Source of the DNA: Enterobacter kobei
Lineage (GTDB): Bacteria; Pseudomonadota; Gammaproteobacteria; Enterobacterales; Enterobacteriaceae
Reading direction: 5' to 3'
DNA length: 64,000 nucleotides
NCBI RefSeq assembly: GCF_001729765.1
Contig: NZ_CP017181.1
Span: 1,984,001 to 2,048,000, forward strand
Shown here: one piece after another, positions 19,581-29,599 of the stretch
How the letters are laid out: every line of letters begins with the position of its first letter
Position numbering within the stretch: the first letter of the stretch is position 1
Notes under the pieces: generated by a model
What the model saw: the letters and a program-made list of their open reading frames with translations, nothing else
Told to the model about the DNA's origin: nothing
Database searches by the model: none
Position numbers and translations under genes: made by a program

Positions 19581-20747
19581 ATGAAAATCAATTTTCCCCT
19601 GCTTGCCCTGGCGATTGGCGCTTTTGGGATTGGCACCACCGAATTCTCCCCGATGGGGTTACTGCCTGTTATCGCCCGGGGCGTGGATGTCTCGATCCCT
19701 GCGGCCGGGATGTTAATCAGCGCTTATGCCATCGGCGTGATGGTGGGGGCGCCGCTGATGACGCTACTGCTTTCACACCGCGCGCGCCGTAATGCGCTGA
19801 TTTTCCTGATGGCGATTTTCACCCTGGGCAACGTGCTCTCTGCCATTTCACCTGACTACACCACCCTGATGCTGTCGCGCATTTTGACCAGCCTGAACCA
19901 TGGCGCGTTCTTTGGGCTGGGCTCGGTCGTGGCCGCAAGCGTGGTGCCGAAACATAAGCAGGCAAGCGCCGTGGCGACCATGTTTATGGGGCTGACGATT
20001 GCCAACATTGGCGGCGTACCGGCTGCGACCTGGCTGGGTGAAGCGATCGGCTGGCGTATGTCATTCCTGGCAACCGCCGGGCTGGGCGTGGTGGCGATGG
20101 TGGCCTTGTTCTTCTCCCTGCCGAAAGGCAGCGCGGGTGAACGTCCGGACGTGCGCAAAGAGCTGTCGGTACTGGTGCGCCCGCAGGTGCTTTCTGCACT
20201 GCTGACCACCGTGCTGGGGGCCGGGGCGATGTTTACGCTCTATACCTACATTTCACCGGTGCTGCACGATATCACCCATGCAACCCCGATCTTTATTACC
20301 GCGATGCTGGTATTGATTGGCGTAGGGTTCTCAATGGGTAACTACCTTGGCGGGAAATTTGCTGACCGTTCAGTGGCCGGAACGTTGAAAGGCTTTTTAA
20401 CCTTGCTGATTGCCATCATGATCGCGATTCCGTGGCTGGCGCGTAACGAGTTTGGCGCGGCCATCGCGATGGTTGTCTGGGGCGCAGCCACCTTCGCCGT
20501 GGTGCCGCCGCTGCAGATGCGCGTGATGCGTGTCGCCCACGAGGCGCCGGGACTCTCTTCTTCGGTGAATATCGGTGCGTTTAACCTGGGGAACGCCCTG
20601 GGTGCTGCGGCGGGCGGCGCCGTCATTTCTGGCGGTCTGGGATACAGCTTTGTGCCGGTGATGGGGGCGATTATTGCCGCTCTCGGCCTGCTGCTGGTGA
20701 TGATGTCCGGCCGAAAACAGCCAGAAGCCGTTTGCACGGCGGAATAA
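19581..20747 (+). CDS. ydhP: MFS transporter YdhP
   Basis: 388-residue major facilitator of the DHA1 type, matching E. coli YdhP (389 aa) in length and context next to sodB. Twelve hydrophobic helices are visible, with LLSHRARRNALIF in the motif A position and SLNHGAFFGLGSVVAAS in helix 4. Substrate unknown. It converges on sodB through a shared terminator. Confidence 0.92.
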   Translation: MKINFPLLALAIGAFGIGTTEFSPMGLLPVIARGVDVSIPAAGMLISAYAIGVMVGAPLMTLLLSHRARRNALIFLMAIFTLGNVLSAISPDYTTLMLSRILTSLNHGAFFGLGSVVAASVVPKHKQASAVATMFMGLTIANIGGVPAATWLGEAIGWRMSFLATAGLGVVAMVALFFSLPKGSAGERPDVRKELSVLVRPQVLSALLTTVLGAGAMFTLYTYISPVLHDITHATPIFITAMLVLIGVGFSMGNYLGGKFADRSVAGTLKGFLTLLIAIMIAIPWLARNEFGAAIAMVVWGAATFAVVPPLQMRVMRVAHEAPGLSSSVNIGAFNLGNALGAAAGGAVISGGLGYSFVPVMGAIIAALGLLLVMMSGRKQPEAVCTAE

Positions 20748-20755
20748 TAAAAATA

Positions 20756-20781
20756 ACGCAGAAGGGGGACCCCTTCTGCGT
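20756..20781. terminator. Bidirectional terminator between ydhP and sodB
   Basis: ACGCAGAAGGGG/CCCCTTCTGCGT stem, flanked by A-rich and TCTCTCTT tracts. Confidence 0.85.
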
Positions 20782-20786
20782 CTCTC

Positions 20787-21368
20787 TTACGCGGCGAAGT
20801 TCTTCGCGACGAAGTCCCAGTTGACCAGTGCCCAGAAGTGCTCCAGGTAGTTCGGGCGCGCGTTACGGTAATCAATGTAGTAAGCGTGCTCCCACACGTC
20901 CACGGTCATCAGCGGCGTAGCGCTGGTGGTCAGCGGGGTGCCTGCATTAGAGGTGGACACGATTGCCAGTTTGCCATCCGCTTCTTTTACCAGCCACGTC
21001 CAGCCAGAGCCGAAGTTCTTGATGGCGGCATCCGTAAACTTCGCTTTGAAATCGGCGAAGCTGCCAAAGGCGGCGTTAATCGCGGAAGCCAGTTCACCGG
21101 CAGGTTCACCACCGGCATTGGGTGCCAGGCAGTGCCAGTAGAAGGTGTGGTTCCACACCTGAGCCGCGTTGTTAAATACGCCACCCTCTGAGCTACGGAC
21201 GATCTCTTCCAGCGTTTTGCCTTCGAAATCGGTGCCTTTGATCAGATTGTTCAGGTTGGTGACATACGTCTGGTGATGTTTGCCGTAATGGTATTCCAGG
21301 GTTTCCGCAGAAATGTGCGGTGCCAGGGCGTCTTTTGCATACGGTAGTGCAGGTAATTCGAACGACAT
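20787..21368 (-). CDS. sodB: Iron superoxide dismutase
   Basis: 193 residues, the E. coli SodB length. Iron ligands are H27 (EYHYGKHH), H74 (NHTFYWH region), and D157/H161 in [17 protein letters not shown]-type manganese signatures are absent. It removes cytosolic superoxide. ATG 21368 has AAGGAGAG upstream; the longer frame to 21419 is noncoding leader. The leader retains the RyhB pairing segment. Confidence 0.97.
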   Translation of the reverse strand: MSFELPALPYAKDALAPHISAETLEYHYGKHHQTYVTNLNNLIKGTDFEGKTLEEIVRSSEGGVFNNAAQVWNHTFYWHCLAPNAGGEPAGELASAINAAFGSFADFKAKFTDAAIKNFGSGWTWLVKEADGKLAIVSTSNAGTPLTTSATPLMTVDVWEHAYYIDYRNARPNYLEHFWALVNWDFVAKNFAA

Positions 21369-21384
21369 TGCTTCTCTCCTTATT
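21366..21384 (-). promoter_or_regulatory. Likely RyhB target at the sodB translation start
   Basis: The minus-strand AATAAGGAGAGAAGCAATG differs by one base from the E. coli sodB segment that pairs with the sRNA RyhB, implying iron-dependent repression is conserved. RyhB itself is not in this window. Confidence 0.5.
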
Positions 21385-21490
21385 GTATTTAGCGTTGCCA
21401 ATAACCACACAGACAACAAGGACAGGATAGCAAATTGAAAGGGTATGCAAAAGAGGAACTTACCCTGCCACGGATGCGGCAGGGCAGGGG

Positions 21491-22264
21491 TTAGCGAATA
21501 GTTTTCGGCGTCATCACGCGACGTGCGCCGACGTAGTGACGTACCCAGTAGTCTTCACTCAGGGAGGTGATCTGAATATCCTGGCCGCTGCGCGGTGACT
21601 GGATAAATTTCCCGTTGCCGACATAGACACCCACATGGTCAGCCGTGCCGCGGCCTTGCGTGCGGAAGAAGACCAGATCGCCGTTTTCCAGCTCACCACG
21701 GCTCACCGGAGAGGCGTCGCGCAGGTGGTACATCTCATTAGCGGTACGCGGAATGCGGAACTTAACCAGATCTTTATAGGCGTAATAGACCAGGCCGCTA
21801 CAGTCGAAGCCGGTTCGTGGCGAACTGCCACCCCAGCGATAAGGTTTGCCAATTTGCCCCATCAGTTTATTCATCGCGGTTTTTTGCGCTTTCTGTACAC
21901 GGACTTTATGTACTTCCGCGATTTTCGTGACTTTGGTGCATTTCGCTTTGTGGCCTTTACGCGTAATGCATTTTTCAGTGACGAGGTTAGCAGCGGTCAG
22001 CGAAGTTTTACTTTTGGTGGTGTGGGCAGTGCGGGAAGATTTTGTTTTGGTCTTGCTGGAAGCGGTTTGTGTCGTCTTGGTGGTCGTCTTTTTCTTTTCG
22101 TTCTTTGTGGTGGTTTTTTTCTTACGTTCTGTGGCTTTTACCAGATGGCTTTTTTGTACAGCAGAATGCCGCGCCTGCTGAGAGGCGTTTGCCACTGGCG
22201 TGAGAGTGAGTGATGTAAACAGTAAAGCACAGAGCGTGATCGAGATTTTTGTTATCCGCGCCAC
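21491..22264 (-). CDS. mepH: Murein DD-endopeptidase MepH
   Basis: 257-residue NlpC/P60 peptidoglycan hydrolase matching E. coli MepH (YdhO). A signal peptide (residues 1-27) is followed by a long Lys/Thr-rich linker with KKKTTTK repeats and then the catalytic domain: cysteine in [11 protein letters not shown], histidine in DHVGVYVG, and a third polar residue in RHYVGARR. It cleaves D-Ala-mDAP cross-links during wall growth. It is upstream of sodB on the same strand but with separate signals. Confidence 0.94.
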   Translation of the reverse strand: MARITKISITLCALLFTSLTLTPVANASQQARHSAVQKSHLVKATERKKKTTTKNEKKKTTTKTTQTASSKTKTKSSRTAHTTKSKTSLTAANLVTEKCITRKGHKAKCTKVTKIAEVHKVRVQKAQKTAMNKLMGQIGKPYRWGGSSPRTGFDCSGLVYYAYKDLVKFRIPRTANEMYHLRDASPVSRGELENGDLVFFRTQGRGTADHVGVYVGNGKFIQSPRSGQDIQITSLSEDYWVRHYVGARRVMTPKTIR

Positions 22265-22602
22265 TGGGCAGTCCCCTGATAAATGCAGGTCATCAATAAT
22301 ACCCGCGAGTGATTTACAAAGCCCGTCGATTCTAATCCATAAAAACCCGAGAAGTTAATAGCATTTTTCAATCTAAAAACCTGTTTCGTTAGCAAGTGCA
22401 AAAAAATTCATCGTTCTGTCGCACAATTGTTCACTCCCTAAGCAAAACCCTGACTGCCGCAGGGTTAAACACCATTTGCAATGCAACTTTTGTAGAGTCG
22501 CGGTAAAATGTATAAACGTGACGAAAATGTTATTTTCCGATGCCAGCCTGACCCGCTACAATGTCAGACTATTGCCGTAACAGAAGTTAAAGGAAGCAAG
22601 AC
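22265..22602. other. mepH-grxD divergent intergenic region, no gene seen
   Basis: 338 bp, AT-rich, no credible ORF. GCTACAATG at 22554-22562 is a likely -10 for grxD. No further structured element was recognised. Confidence 0.4.
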
Positions 22603-22950
22603 ATGAGCACCACTATTGAAAAAATCCAGCGCCAGATCGCTGAAAACCCGATTCTGCTGTATATGAAAGGTTCTCCGAAGCTGCCAAGCTGCGGCTTCTC
22701 CGCGCAAGCGGTTCAGGCGCTCTCAGCCTGTGGTGAGCGTTTTGCTTACGTTGATATCCTGCAGAACCCGGACATCCGTGCTGAGCTGCCAAAATACGCT
22801 AACTGGCCAACCTTCCCGCAGCTGTGGGTAGACGGTGAGCTGGTAGGCGGCTGCGATATCCTGATTGAAATGTATCAGCGCGGTGAACTGCAGCAGCTGA
22901 TCAAAGAAACCGCGGCGAAGTACAAAACCGAAGAGCCGGACGCAGAGTAA
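22603..22950 (+). CDS. grxD: Monothiol glutaredoxin 4
   Basis: 115 residues, the E. coli GrxD length, with the single-cysteine active site SCGFS (residues 29-33) of class II glutaredoxins. It binds a bridging [2Fe-2S] cluster with glutathione and passes it on, usually with BolA. In E. coli the lhr helicase gene separates grxD from rnt; here the two are adjacent and share a terminator. Confidence 0.97.
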   Translation: MSTTIEKIQRQIAENPILLYMKGSPKLPSCGFSAQAVQALSACGERFAYVDILQNPDIRAELPKYANWPTFPQLWVDGELVGGCDILIEMYQRGELQQLIKETAAKYKTEEPDAE

Positions 22951-22964
22951 GTTTGCTGCGCAAA

Positions 22965-22997
22965 TAAAAAAGCGACCTGTTAAGGTCGCTTTTTTTA
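22965..22997. terminator. Bidirectional terminator between grxD and rnt
   Basis: AAAAAAGCGACCT/AGGTCGCTTTTTT with a GTTA loop, overlapping the rnt stop codon. Confidence 0.92.
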
Positions 22998-23645
22998 TTC
23001 TTCGCTGTCACCTGTCGGCAGTGGCCAGCCGCCCAGACGCTTCCAGCGGTTGACGATCTCACAGAACAGCTCTGCGGTGCGCTCCGTGTCATACAGAGCC
23101 GAGTGCGCCTGCGTGCCGTCAAATTCAATACCCGCCGTAATACAGGCTTTTGATAACACCGTTTGCCCCAGCGCCAGACCGCTCAGTGCTGCCGTGTCGA
23201 AGGTCACAAACGGGTGGAAAGGGTTGCGTTTGAGCGAGGCGCGCTCCGCTGCGGCCATGGTAAAGGTGTGATCGAAGGTGGCGTTATGCGCCACCATGAT
23301 GGCGCGGCTGCAGTTACTCTCTTTCATGCCTTTACGCACCATTTTAAAAATGGCGTGCAGCGCATCATATTCGCTTACCGCACCGCGCAGTGGGTTATGC
23401 GGATCGATACCGTTGAAGGCCAGTGCTTCCGGCTGTAAGTTTGCCCCTTCGAAAGGTTCAACGTGGAAATGCAGCGTGGTGTCTGGTGTAAGCCAGCCCT
23501 GTTCATCCATCTTCAGCGTGATGGCGGCAATTTCGAGCAGCGCATCGGTTTTAGCGTTAAATCCGGCTGTTTCTACATCAATGACAACGGGATAAAAACC
23601 ACGAAAACGGTCGCACAGACCGCTAAATTGAGCGTTATCGGACAT
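22995..23645 (-). CDS. rnt: Ribonuclease T
   Basis: 216-residue DEDD-family 3'-5' exonuclease that matures tRNA and 5S/23S rRNA 3' ends. D23 and E25 sit in [10 protein letters not shown], further acidic residues in HNATFDHTF, and [13 protein letters not shown] supplies the late His/Asp. It is about the E. coli length (215). Its stop lies inside the shared terminator with grxD. gloA follows divergently no further than 100 bp upstream in the same direction. Confidence 0.96.
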   Translation of the reverse strand: MSDNAQFSGLCDRFRGFYPVVIDVETAGFNAKTDALLEIAAITLKMDEQGWLTPDTTLHFHVEPFEGANLQPEALAFNGIDPHNPLRGAVSEYDALHAIFKMVRKGMKESNCSRAIMVAHNATFDHTFTMAAAERASLKRNPFHPFVTFDTAALSGLALGQTVLSKACITAGIEFDGTQAHSALYDTERTAELFCEIVNRWKRLGGWPLPTGDSEE

Positions 23646-23740
23646 CAGGGTCTCTTACAAGGGGAAAAAGCAGAGCGCATTATGGCAAATTTTGCGGGGT
23701 GATGCAGTAAAACTACGGGCGCATATTGCGCCCTGAGGGA

Positions 23741-24148
23741 TCAGTTGCCCAGACCACGACCGGCATCTTTGGCTTCAATCAGCTCGATTTTGTAACCGTC
23801 CGGATCTTCCACAAATGCAATCACAGTGGTGCCGCCTTTAACCGGACCCGCTTCACGGGTGACGTTACCGCCGTTGCGGCGGATGCGTTCGCACGCTTCG
23901 GCTGCGTTGTCCACTTCCAGCGCGATATGGCCGTAGGCGTTGCCCAGGTCATAGCTGTCCACGCCCCAGTTATAGGTCAGCTCAATCACCGCTTCATCCG
24001 TTTCCGGGCCGTAACCCACGAACGCCAGCGAGTATTTGTATTCCGGGTTTTCGCTGGTGCGCAGCAGTTTCATGCCCAGTACGTTAGTGTAGAAATCAAT
24101 AGAACGTTGCAGATCGCCAACGCGCAGCATGGTGTGAAGTAGGCGCAT
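23741..24148 (-). CDS. gloA: Lactoylglutathione lyase (glyoxalase I)
   Basis: 135 residues, the E. coli GloA length; Ni2+-dependent isomerase that turns methylglyoxal-glutathione hemithioacetal into lactoylglutathione. H5 ([13 protein letters not shown]) and the later GHIALEVDN histidine are metal ligands. ATG 24148 follows GAGGAAATT; the frame from 24166 is not conserved. It is downstream of nemRA, the operon induced by electrophiles and hypochlorite through NemR. Confidence 0.96.
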   Translation of the reverse strand: MRLLHTMLRVGDLQRSIDFYTNVLGMKLLRTSENPEYKYSLAFVGYGPETDEAVIELTYNWGVDSYDLGNAYGHIALEVDNAAEACERIRRNGGNVTREAGPVKGGTTVIAFVEDPDGYKIELIEAKDAGRGLGN

Positions 24149-24248
24149 AATTTCCTCATTAACCAATGGATTTGAATATTTTTTTGAACAGAAACGATGT
24201 TTTAGTATAGCGGCGAAGTGTCGCCGCTATCAATGAACAATGGTGAGA

Positions 24249-25346
24249 TTAGAGAGAAGGGTAGTCGGTGTAACCTTCAGCGCCGCCGCCGTAGAAGCTT
24301 TCAGGACGCTGCGGGTTCAGAGCGGCTTTCTGTTGCAGGCGGGCGACCAGGTCCGGGTTGGCGATATAGTCGCGGCCAAACGCAACGGCATCGATCAGCC
24401 CTTTGCCGATCAGGTCTTCCGCTTTCTCTGGCGTGTAGGCACCCGCACCGATGATCACCCCGTGGAAGCGCTCACGCACTTTCTGACGGAAGGCTTCCGT
24501 ATAAGGTTTACCGCCGGCCCAGTCTGGCTCAGACATGTGCAGATAGGCGATACCGCGTTTTGCCAGCTCTTCAATCAGATAGAGCGCATCCGCTTCTTCG
24601 TTCGGGCCGTTGTCGACGTTCTGGAAAGAACCGATCGGGGAGACGCGAATGCCGATACGATCCGGGCTCCACTCCTGGCATACGGCATCAACCACTTCCA
24701 GCACCAGACGGGCGCGGTTCTCGACGCTGCCGCCATACTGGTCGGTACGCTGGTTAGATGACGGTGACAGGAACTGGTGCAGCAGGTAACCGTGCGCGGA
24801 GTGCAGCTCAATCAAATCAAAACCTGCTTCACGGGCGTTGGCCACGGCCTGACGGAAATCGTTCACGATACCCGGGATCTCATCCAGCTCCAGGGCGCGC
24901 GGCGTTGAGGTATCGACGCGGATCGCGTTACCGTTTTCATCACGCAGCGAGGTGCGGGTGTTAGCATTCAGGGCAGAGGCTGAAACCGGTGCCTGGCCGC
25001 CAGGCTGAATGCTGCTGTGGGAGATACGCCCGGTGTGCCACAGCTGGACGGCAATGCGTCCCTCTTCAGCATGCACGCCCGCTGTAATTTTCTGCCATGC
25101 GGCGATCTGTTCCGGGCTGTGCAGCCCCGGCGCACCCGCATAACCTTTAGCCTGAGCAGAAATCTGCGTAGCTTCGGTGATGATCAGGCCGGAACTGGCG
25201 CGCTGACGATAGTATTCACCCATCAGTGGGGTGGGGATGTCACCCGGCTCAATGCTGCGCAGACGGGTAAGCGGAGCCATGAACACGCGGTTTGGCGCGG
25301 TAACGGCACCCACTTTTAAGGGGGTAAATAATTTTTCAGCTGACAT
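24249..25346 (-). CDS. nemA: N-ethylmaleimide reductase (Old Yellow Enzyme)
   Basis: 365 residues, FMN-dependent alkene reductase reducing N-ethylmaleimide, nitroaromatics and other electrophiles. Old Yellow Enzyme motifs: PLTRLRS near residue 24, the H-x-x-H pair in [15 protein letters not shown] (substrate binding), and [12 protein letters not shown] near the C-terminus. It lies 53 bp after nemR in an operon that continues to gloA. Confidence 0.96.
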   Translation of the reverse strand: MSAEKLFTPLKVGAVTAPNRVFMAPLTRLRSIEPGDIPTPLMGEYYRQRASSGLIITEATQISAQAKGYAGAPGLHSPEQIAAWQKITAGVHAEEGRIAVQLWHTGRISHSSIQPGGQAPVSASALNANTRTSLRDENGNAIRVDTSTPRALELDEIPGIVNDFRQAVANAREAGFDLIELHSAHGYLLHQFLSPSSNQRTDQYGGSVENRARLVLEVVDAVCQEWSPDRIGIRVSPIGSFQNVDNGPNEEADALYLIEELAKRGIAYLHMSEPDWAGGKPYTEAFRQKVRERFHGVIIGAGAYTPEKAEDLIGKGLIDAVAFGRDYIANPDLVARLQQKAALNPQRPESFYGGGAEGYTDYPSL

Positions 25347-25399
25347 AAAGACTCCTGAGTAGACCAGTCGACTAGTAATAAGATAAATAAAAACGCCTG

Positions 25400-25999
25400 T
25401 TAAATGCCAGGCGCAGTAATTGTGTTTTTCACATGTGCCAGCGCGCTTTCCAGCGGCACGGCACTGCGCGAAATCTTGGCCTGCAGGTTAGCGCCTAACC
25501 ATAGCGCGTATAACACCTGCGCCTGAGTCAGAGGCTCACCCGAAAAGGCCAGCGTTTTTTCATTGCTGCCTTTTTCCAGCGCCTGGGCCAGCAGGGCGAT
25601 AACACCGCTGGCACCTTTATCCATCGCCGTGCGCATATCTTCGGAGAGATCGCACACTTCGGCAGACAGTTTTACCGTCAGGCATCCGCTGATAATGCCC
25701 TGCTGACAGAACTGATTCAGCGTTTCCTGATAGTAGTTAAGAACACGATCCCGATAGTTACCTTCACCCGTGGCGAAGTGGGTCGCGAGACGCTGATGGT
25801 AGCCCGCATAGTGCCGCTCCAGCATCGCCACGCCAAACGCCTCTTTGGACCGGAAGTAGTGATAAAACGACCCCTTCGGTACCTCAGCAGTTTTTAATAG
25901 CTCGCTTAACCCCATGCCGGTGAAACCGCGATGCATGCAAAGCCGCTCGCCAGTCGCCAGTAGATGTTCGCGGGTATCGTGTTCAGTATTTCTGCTCAT
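25400..25999 (-). CDS. nemR: TetR-family redox repressor NemR
   Basis: 199 residues matching E. coli NemR. The N-terminal TetR helix-turn-helix is visible ([20 protein letters not shown]). Electrophile- and bleach-sensing cysteines include those in [15 protein letters not shown] and SAEVCDLS. It represses itself, nemA and gloA through an inverted repeat 14 bp upstream of its start. Confidence 0.94.
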   Translation of the reverse strand: MSRNTEHDTREHLLATGERLCMHRGFTGMGLSELLKTAEVPKGSFYHYFRSKEAFGVAMLERHYAGYHQRLATHFATGEGNYRDRVLNYYQETLNQFCQQGIISGCLTVKLSAEVCDLSEDMRTAMDKGASGVIALLAQALEKGSNEKTLAFSGEPLTQAQVLYALWLGANLQAKISRSAVPLESALAHVKNTITAPGI

Positions 26000-26012
26000 G
26001 GCCTCACTCTAA

Positions 26013-26028
26013 TAGACCGTTCGGTCTA
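26013..26028. promoter_or_regulatory. NemR operator
   Basis: TAGACCGTTCGGTCTA, a perfect 7-2-7 inverted repeat just upstream of nemR. E. coli NemR binds the same kind of box. A related half-symmetrical TAGACCAGTCGACTA lies at 25361 between nemR and nemA. Confidence 0.8.
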
Positions 26029-26040
26029 ATGCAAGCCTGT

Positions 26041-27666
26041 TTACTGCCGACAACCATTCAGAATATCCAGCTGCTGTTGATAAACCTTTGATTTAATGTC
26101 CATCATACCCAGCACCGTTGAGAATAAATTGTCCTGCGAAACCGCATTTTTTGCCGCATAGTCGCGTAAGCACTGCGCGTTGATGCCAAAGTTTTTTGCA
26201 TAATCCGGCGATAGCCAGAACATAAACGGGATGTGCGTTTGTTGCTCGGGTGCCAGCATGTATGGCGTACCGTGCAGGTAAATACCGCTTTCACCCAGCG
26301 ATTCACCGTGGTCTGACAAATAAATCAGGGCGGTGTTCATGTTCGCCTGACGGGCTTTCAGTGCGTCAATGGTTTTGCTGACCATGCTGTCGGTATACAG
26401 GATGGTGTTGTCATAGGTGTTCATCAGCGCCTGATGATCGCAATCCTGAATTTCGTTCGTGTCGCAGGTTGGGGTGAATTTACGGAAATTGTCCGGGTAA
26501 CGGCGATAGTACGCCGGACCGTGGCTGCCCATCAGGTGGATAACCAGCACCGTATCTTGCTTCACGCCATCCAGCACGTTGTCCAGACGGTAGAAGTTCA
26601 CATCGTCAATACAGGATTTGTCTTTACAGAACTGATCCAGATTCCACTGCGTCATGTCGGTATGAGGCACGCGATCGCAGGCGCCTTTACAGCCGCCGTC
26701 GTTATCGCGCCACAGCAGGTTGACGCCCGCGTGCCTGAGCACGTCAAGCAGCCCTTCCTGATGCCGAGCCAGGTCGGCATCGTATTTGCTGCGCGTCATG
26801 CCGGAGAACATGCAGGGAACGGAAACCGCGGTTTCGGTGCCACATGAAGAGGCCTGCGGGAAGTTAATCACGTCCTGCTTTTTCAGCTCGGGGTTGGTTT
26901 CGCGCCCGTAACCGTTCAGGGAGTAGTTTGCCGCGCGAGAGGCTTCGCCGACGACAAGCACCAGAACGGTTTTCTTTTGCTGACCCGCAATCAGCGAGCC
27001 TTTATGCGCATCTTCGCCAATGCGCACCAGCGTTTGATCGCCGGCAAACCAGCGCATTTTGCTGTACTTCACCACGGCGCTGACATAGTTCGCCGGGGTA
27101 ACCATTTTGACGATGCTTTTGTTATTGCGGAACAGCGACGCGTAATCTTTATAAAACAGTGCGGCAATCAGGATGATCACCAGCAGAGCGCCCAGCATCG
27201 CGGCTACGCGCGTCAGCAGCGCGTACCACCATTTTCCGGTACGAATTCGGGTGAGAGCCAGCACCACGGAGGGCACGAGGCCAGCAACAACAATCCACAG
27301 AATCATCTGCGGGGTCACCAGGGCGGTGGCTTCCTGAGAGTTGGTTTCGAACACGTTGACGATCATGTTCTGATCGATGACCGCGCCGTAGGTATACATA
27401 AAATAGGTTGCCGCAGCGCAACCGACAGTTAAAACGATCAGCAGCGGCTTACGGATGTACGGGATATTGAGCAGGCTAAAAACAATTACCCAGCCACAAA
27501 ACAGCACCACCGGCACGGACGCGGCAAAGAGAATGTCGTGCAGATGCGCAGGGGCAATAATGGCCCAGCTGCGCTGGATAAACAGCCCGTTCAGCAGAGT
27601 AAAAAAGAGTGCACAGCCCAGAGTAAATTTAATATCGTTACATTGTAACTTTTTGATTAACTGCAT
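26041..27666 (-). CDS. EptA/MCR-like lipid A phosphoethanolamine transferase
   Basis: 541 residues. Five N-terminal membrane helices precede a periplasmic alkaline-phosphatase-like domain. Catalytic and zinc residues line up with EptA/MCR: E241 (VVGEASRA), nucleophile T279 (SCGTETAVSVPCMFS), and D452/H453 (YLSDHGESLGESGIYLHG); disulfide cysteines such as WRDNDGGCKGACDRVPH are present. It should add phosphoethanolamine to lipid A and could lower polymyxin susceptibility. In E. coli nemR and ydhL adjoin; this gene is an insertion there. It is not in the canonical eptA-pmrAB position. Which lipid it modifies and whether it is expressed are unknown. Confidence 0.88.
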   Translation of the reverse strand: MQLIKKLQCNDIKFTLGCALFFTLLNGLFIQRSWAIIAPAHLHDILFAASVPVVLFCGWVIVFSLLNIPYIRKPLLIVLTVGCAAATYFMYTYGAVIDQNMIVNVFETNSQEATALVTPQMILWIVVAGLVPSVVLALTRIRTGKWWYALLTRVAAMLGALLVIILIAALFYKDYASLFRNNKSIVKMVTPANYVSAVVKYSKMRWFAGDQTLVRIGEDAHKGSLIAGQQKKTVLVLVVGEASRAANYSLNGYGRETNPELKKQDVINFPQASSCGTETAVSVPCMFSGMTRSKYDADLARHQEGLLDVLRHAGVNLLWRDNDGGCKGACDRVPHTDMTQWNLDQFCKDKSCIDDVNFYRLDNVLDGVKQDTVLVIHLMGSHGPAYYRRYPDNFRKFTPTCDTNEIQDCDHQALMNTYDNTILYTDSMVSKTIDALKARQANMNTALIYLSDHGESLGESGIYLHGTPYMLAPEQQTHIPFMFWLSPDYAKNFGINAQCLRDYAAKNAVSQDNLFSTVLGMMDIKSKVYQQQLDILNGCRQ

Positions 27667-27700
27667 CGATCGAAAAACCTGTTCTTATGATGATGGGCTG

Positions 27701-27733
27701 AGTATAGAGAGGGAAGATTAGTGAAACCTTAAT
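27701..27733 (-). promoter_or_regulatory. Candidate PmrA-box promoter of the EptA-like gene
   Basis: On the minus strand ATTAAG-GTTTC-ACTAAT resembles the PmrA box YTTAAK-N5-YTTAAK (9 of 12), and a TATACT -10 hexamer lies 10 bp further on, 35 bp before the ATG. Weak, by eye. Confidence 0.35.
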
Positions 27734-27815
27734 GCCACAAAACTGTGGTAAAGCCCTTGCACCTGACGCGTTTAGCGTCTTCACTGTAGATGAGAGTGGT
27801 CATGCGGAGGTCAAT

Positions 27816-28055
27816 GTGGCAGAGCAACTGGAGTTTTTCCCCATCCAGAGCCCGTGCCGGGGTATTTGTCAGGTAGATGAACGCGGATATTGCCGCGGGT
27901 GCATGCGCACCCGTGACGAGCGCTTTAACTGGCAAAACTTCAGCGACACGCAAAAACAGGAGGTGCTCCGGCTATGCCGGCAGCGACTTCTGCGCAAAAT
28001 CCGCGCAAACAAAGCCGCTGAGACCGAAGAACCTCAGCAACCTTCACTGTTTTAA
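27816..28055 (+). CDS. ydhL: DUF1289 protein YdhL
   Basis: 79 residues, the E. coli YdhL length, with the four-cysteine motif SPCRGICQVDERGYCRGCMR of DUF1289 (probable metal binding). The GTG start at 27816 is chosen because GGAGG lies 5 bp upstream and the following AEQLEFFP is conserved; a frame from 27732 would add 28 unconserved residues. It is followed by ydhF. Function unknown. Confidence 0.9.
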   Translation: MAEQLEFFPIQSPCRGICQVDERGYCRGCMRTRDERFNWQNFSDTQKQEVLRLCRQRLLRKIRANKAAETEEPQQPSLF

Positions 28056-28103
28056 CACGGTAATTGCGTATACTCATGACATCACGTCCTTGAGGAAAAT
28101 GTT

Positions 28104-29000
28104 ATGGTTCAGCGAATTACCCTTGCCCCCCAGGGGCCAGAATTCTCCCGTTTTGTGATGGGCTACTGGCGCCTGATGGACTGGAATATGTCCCCCCTCC
28201 AGCTGGCGAGCTTTATTGAAGAGCATATCGATTTAGGGGTCACGACCGTCGACCATGCGGATATTTACGGTGGCTACCTGTGTGAAGCCGCATTTGGCGA
28301 GGCGCTCAAGCTTGTTCCGGCACTTCGCGACCGCATGGAGATCGTCACGAAGTGTGGGATTGCCACCACGGCAAAACCTGAGCACGCCCTCGGCCATTAC
28401 ATCACCGACAGCGCGCATATCATCAAGAGCGCTGAGCAGTCGCTGGTCAATCTGGCGACGGATCGCATCGACCTGCTGCTGATTCACCGCCCAGACCCGC
28501 TGATGGACGCCGATGAGGTGGCGGAAGCGTTCCTGCATCTGCATCAGAGTGGGAAAGTGCGTCACTTCGGCGTCTCAAACTTTACCCCGGCACAGTTTGC
28601 ACTGCTTCAGTCTCGCCTGCCGTTTACCCTGGCCACTAACCAGGTGGAAATTTCCCCTGTCCATCAGCCGCTGCTGCTGGACGGTACGCTCGACCAACTG
28701 CAACAGCTGCGCATTCGCCCGATGGCCTGGTCCTGCCTGGGAGGCGGTCGCCTGTTTAATGATGAGGCGTTCCAGCCGCTGCGCAATGAACTGGAAACCA
28801 TCGCCCGTGAGCTGAACGCGGAGAGCATTGAACAGGTGGTGTATGCGTGGATCCTGCGTCTGCCGTCAAAACCGCTGCCGATTATTGGCTCCGGAAAAAT
28901 CGAACGCGTTCGTTCCGCACTGGCCGCGGAAGAGCTGGAAATGACACGTCAGCAGTGGTTCCGGATCCGCAAAGCCGCGCTGGGTTACGACGTGCCTTAA
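28104..29000 (+). CDS. ydhF: Aldo/keto reductase family oxidoreductase YdhF
   Basis: 298 residues, same length as E. coli YdhF. The TIM-barrel aldo/keto reductase shows the D-x-A-D-I-Y-G-G catalytic segment (HADIYGGYLCE, tyrosine at 54), HRPDPLMD and GSGKIERVRSALAA near the cofactor phosphate. Probably NADPH-dependent, substrate unknown. It lies 48 bp after ydhL. Confidence 0.93.
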   Translation: MVQRITLAPQGPEFSRFVMGYWRLMDWNMSPLQLASFIEEHIDLGVTTVDHADIYGGYLCEAAFGEALKLVPALRDRMEIVTKCGIATTAKPEHALGHYITDSAHIIKSAEQSLVNLATDRIDLLLIHRPDPLMDADEVAEAFLHLHQSGKVRHFGVSNFTPAQFALLQSRLPFTLATNQVEISPVHQPLLLDGTLDQLQQLRIRPMAWSCLGGGRLFNDEAFQPLRNELETIARELNAESIEQVVYAWILRLPSKPLPIIGSGKIERVRSALAAEELEMTRQQWFRIRKAALGYDVP

Positions 29001-29080
29001 ACCGCCATAATCTGACTTTCCGGTGAAATCTTTGCCTCTGGTATACACTTAAGGGGCAAAAAATAACCCGCGGAGGTCAT

Positions 29081-29599
29081 ATGAAGCGTTTTGCTCTGGC
29101 ATTGGTCACGCTGGTTGTTTGCGCAGGAGCGCAGGCAGCCAGCGACGAAGTGGAAATGAATCTCGTCACCTCTCAGGGTGTGGGTCAGTCTATCGGGACG
29201 GTGAAAATCACTGAGACCGACAAGGGGCTGGAATTCGCGCCCAATCTCAAAGCACTCCCGCCCGGCGAACACGGCTTTCATGTTCATGCCAAAGGAAGCT
29301 GCCAGCCTGCCATGAAAGAGGGTAAACCGTCCGCGGCGGAAGCCGCCAGGGGGCATCTCGATCCGCAACATTCAGGCAAACATGAAGGGCCAGACGGTAT
29401 GGGGCACCTTGGCGATCTGCCAGTGCTGGTGGTGAACAATGACGGTAAAGCCACCGATCCGGTCATGGCCCCGCGCCTGAAAAAACTGGATGAAGTAAAA
29501 GGCAAAGCGCTGATGATCCACGTGGGCGGCGATAACATGTCCGATCAGCCTAAACCGCTTGGCGGCGGCGGGGCACGTTATGCCTGCGGCGTGATCTGA
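29081..29599 (+). CDS. sodC: Periplasmic Cu/Zn superoxide dismutase
   Basis: 172 residues. A signal peptide ([19 protein letters not shown]) is followed by metal ligands in [13 protein letters not shown] and the [25 protein letters not shown] loop and a late MIHVGGDN; two cysteines form the conserved disulfide (GSC and YACGV). It detoxifies periplasmic superoxide. The last 22 bp overlap the opposing ydhK frame. Confidence 0.97.
   Translation: MKRFALALVTLVVCAGAQAASDEVEMNLVTSQGVGQSIGTVKITETDKGLEFAPNLKALPPGEHGFHVHAKGSCQPAMKEGKPSAAEAARGHLDPQHSGKHEGPDGMGHLGDLPVLVVNNDGKATDPVMAPRLKKLDEVKGKALMIHVGGDNMSDQPKPLGGGGARYACGVI

Noticed and set aside
25357..25375. Second NemR box between nemR and nemA
   Set aside because: Only one half (TAGACC) matches; not symmetrical enough to call.
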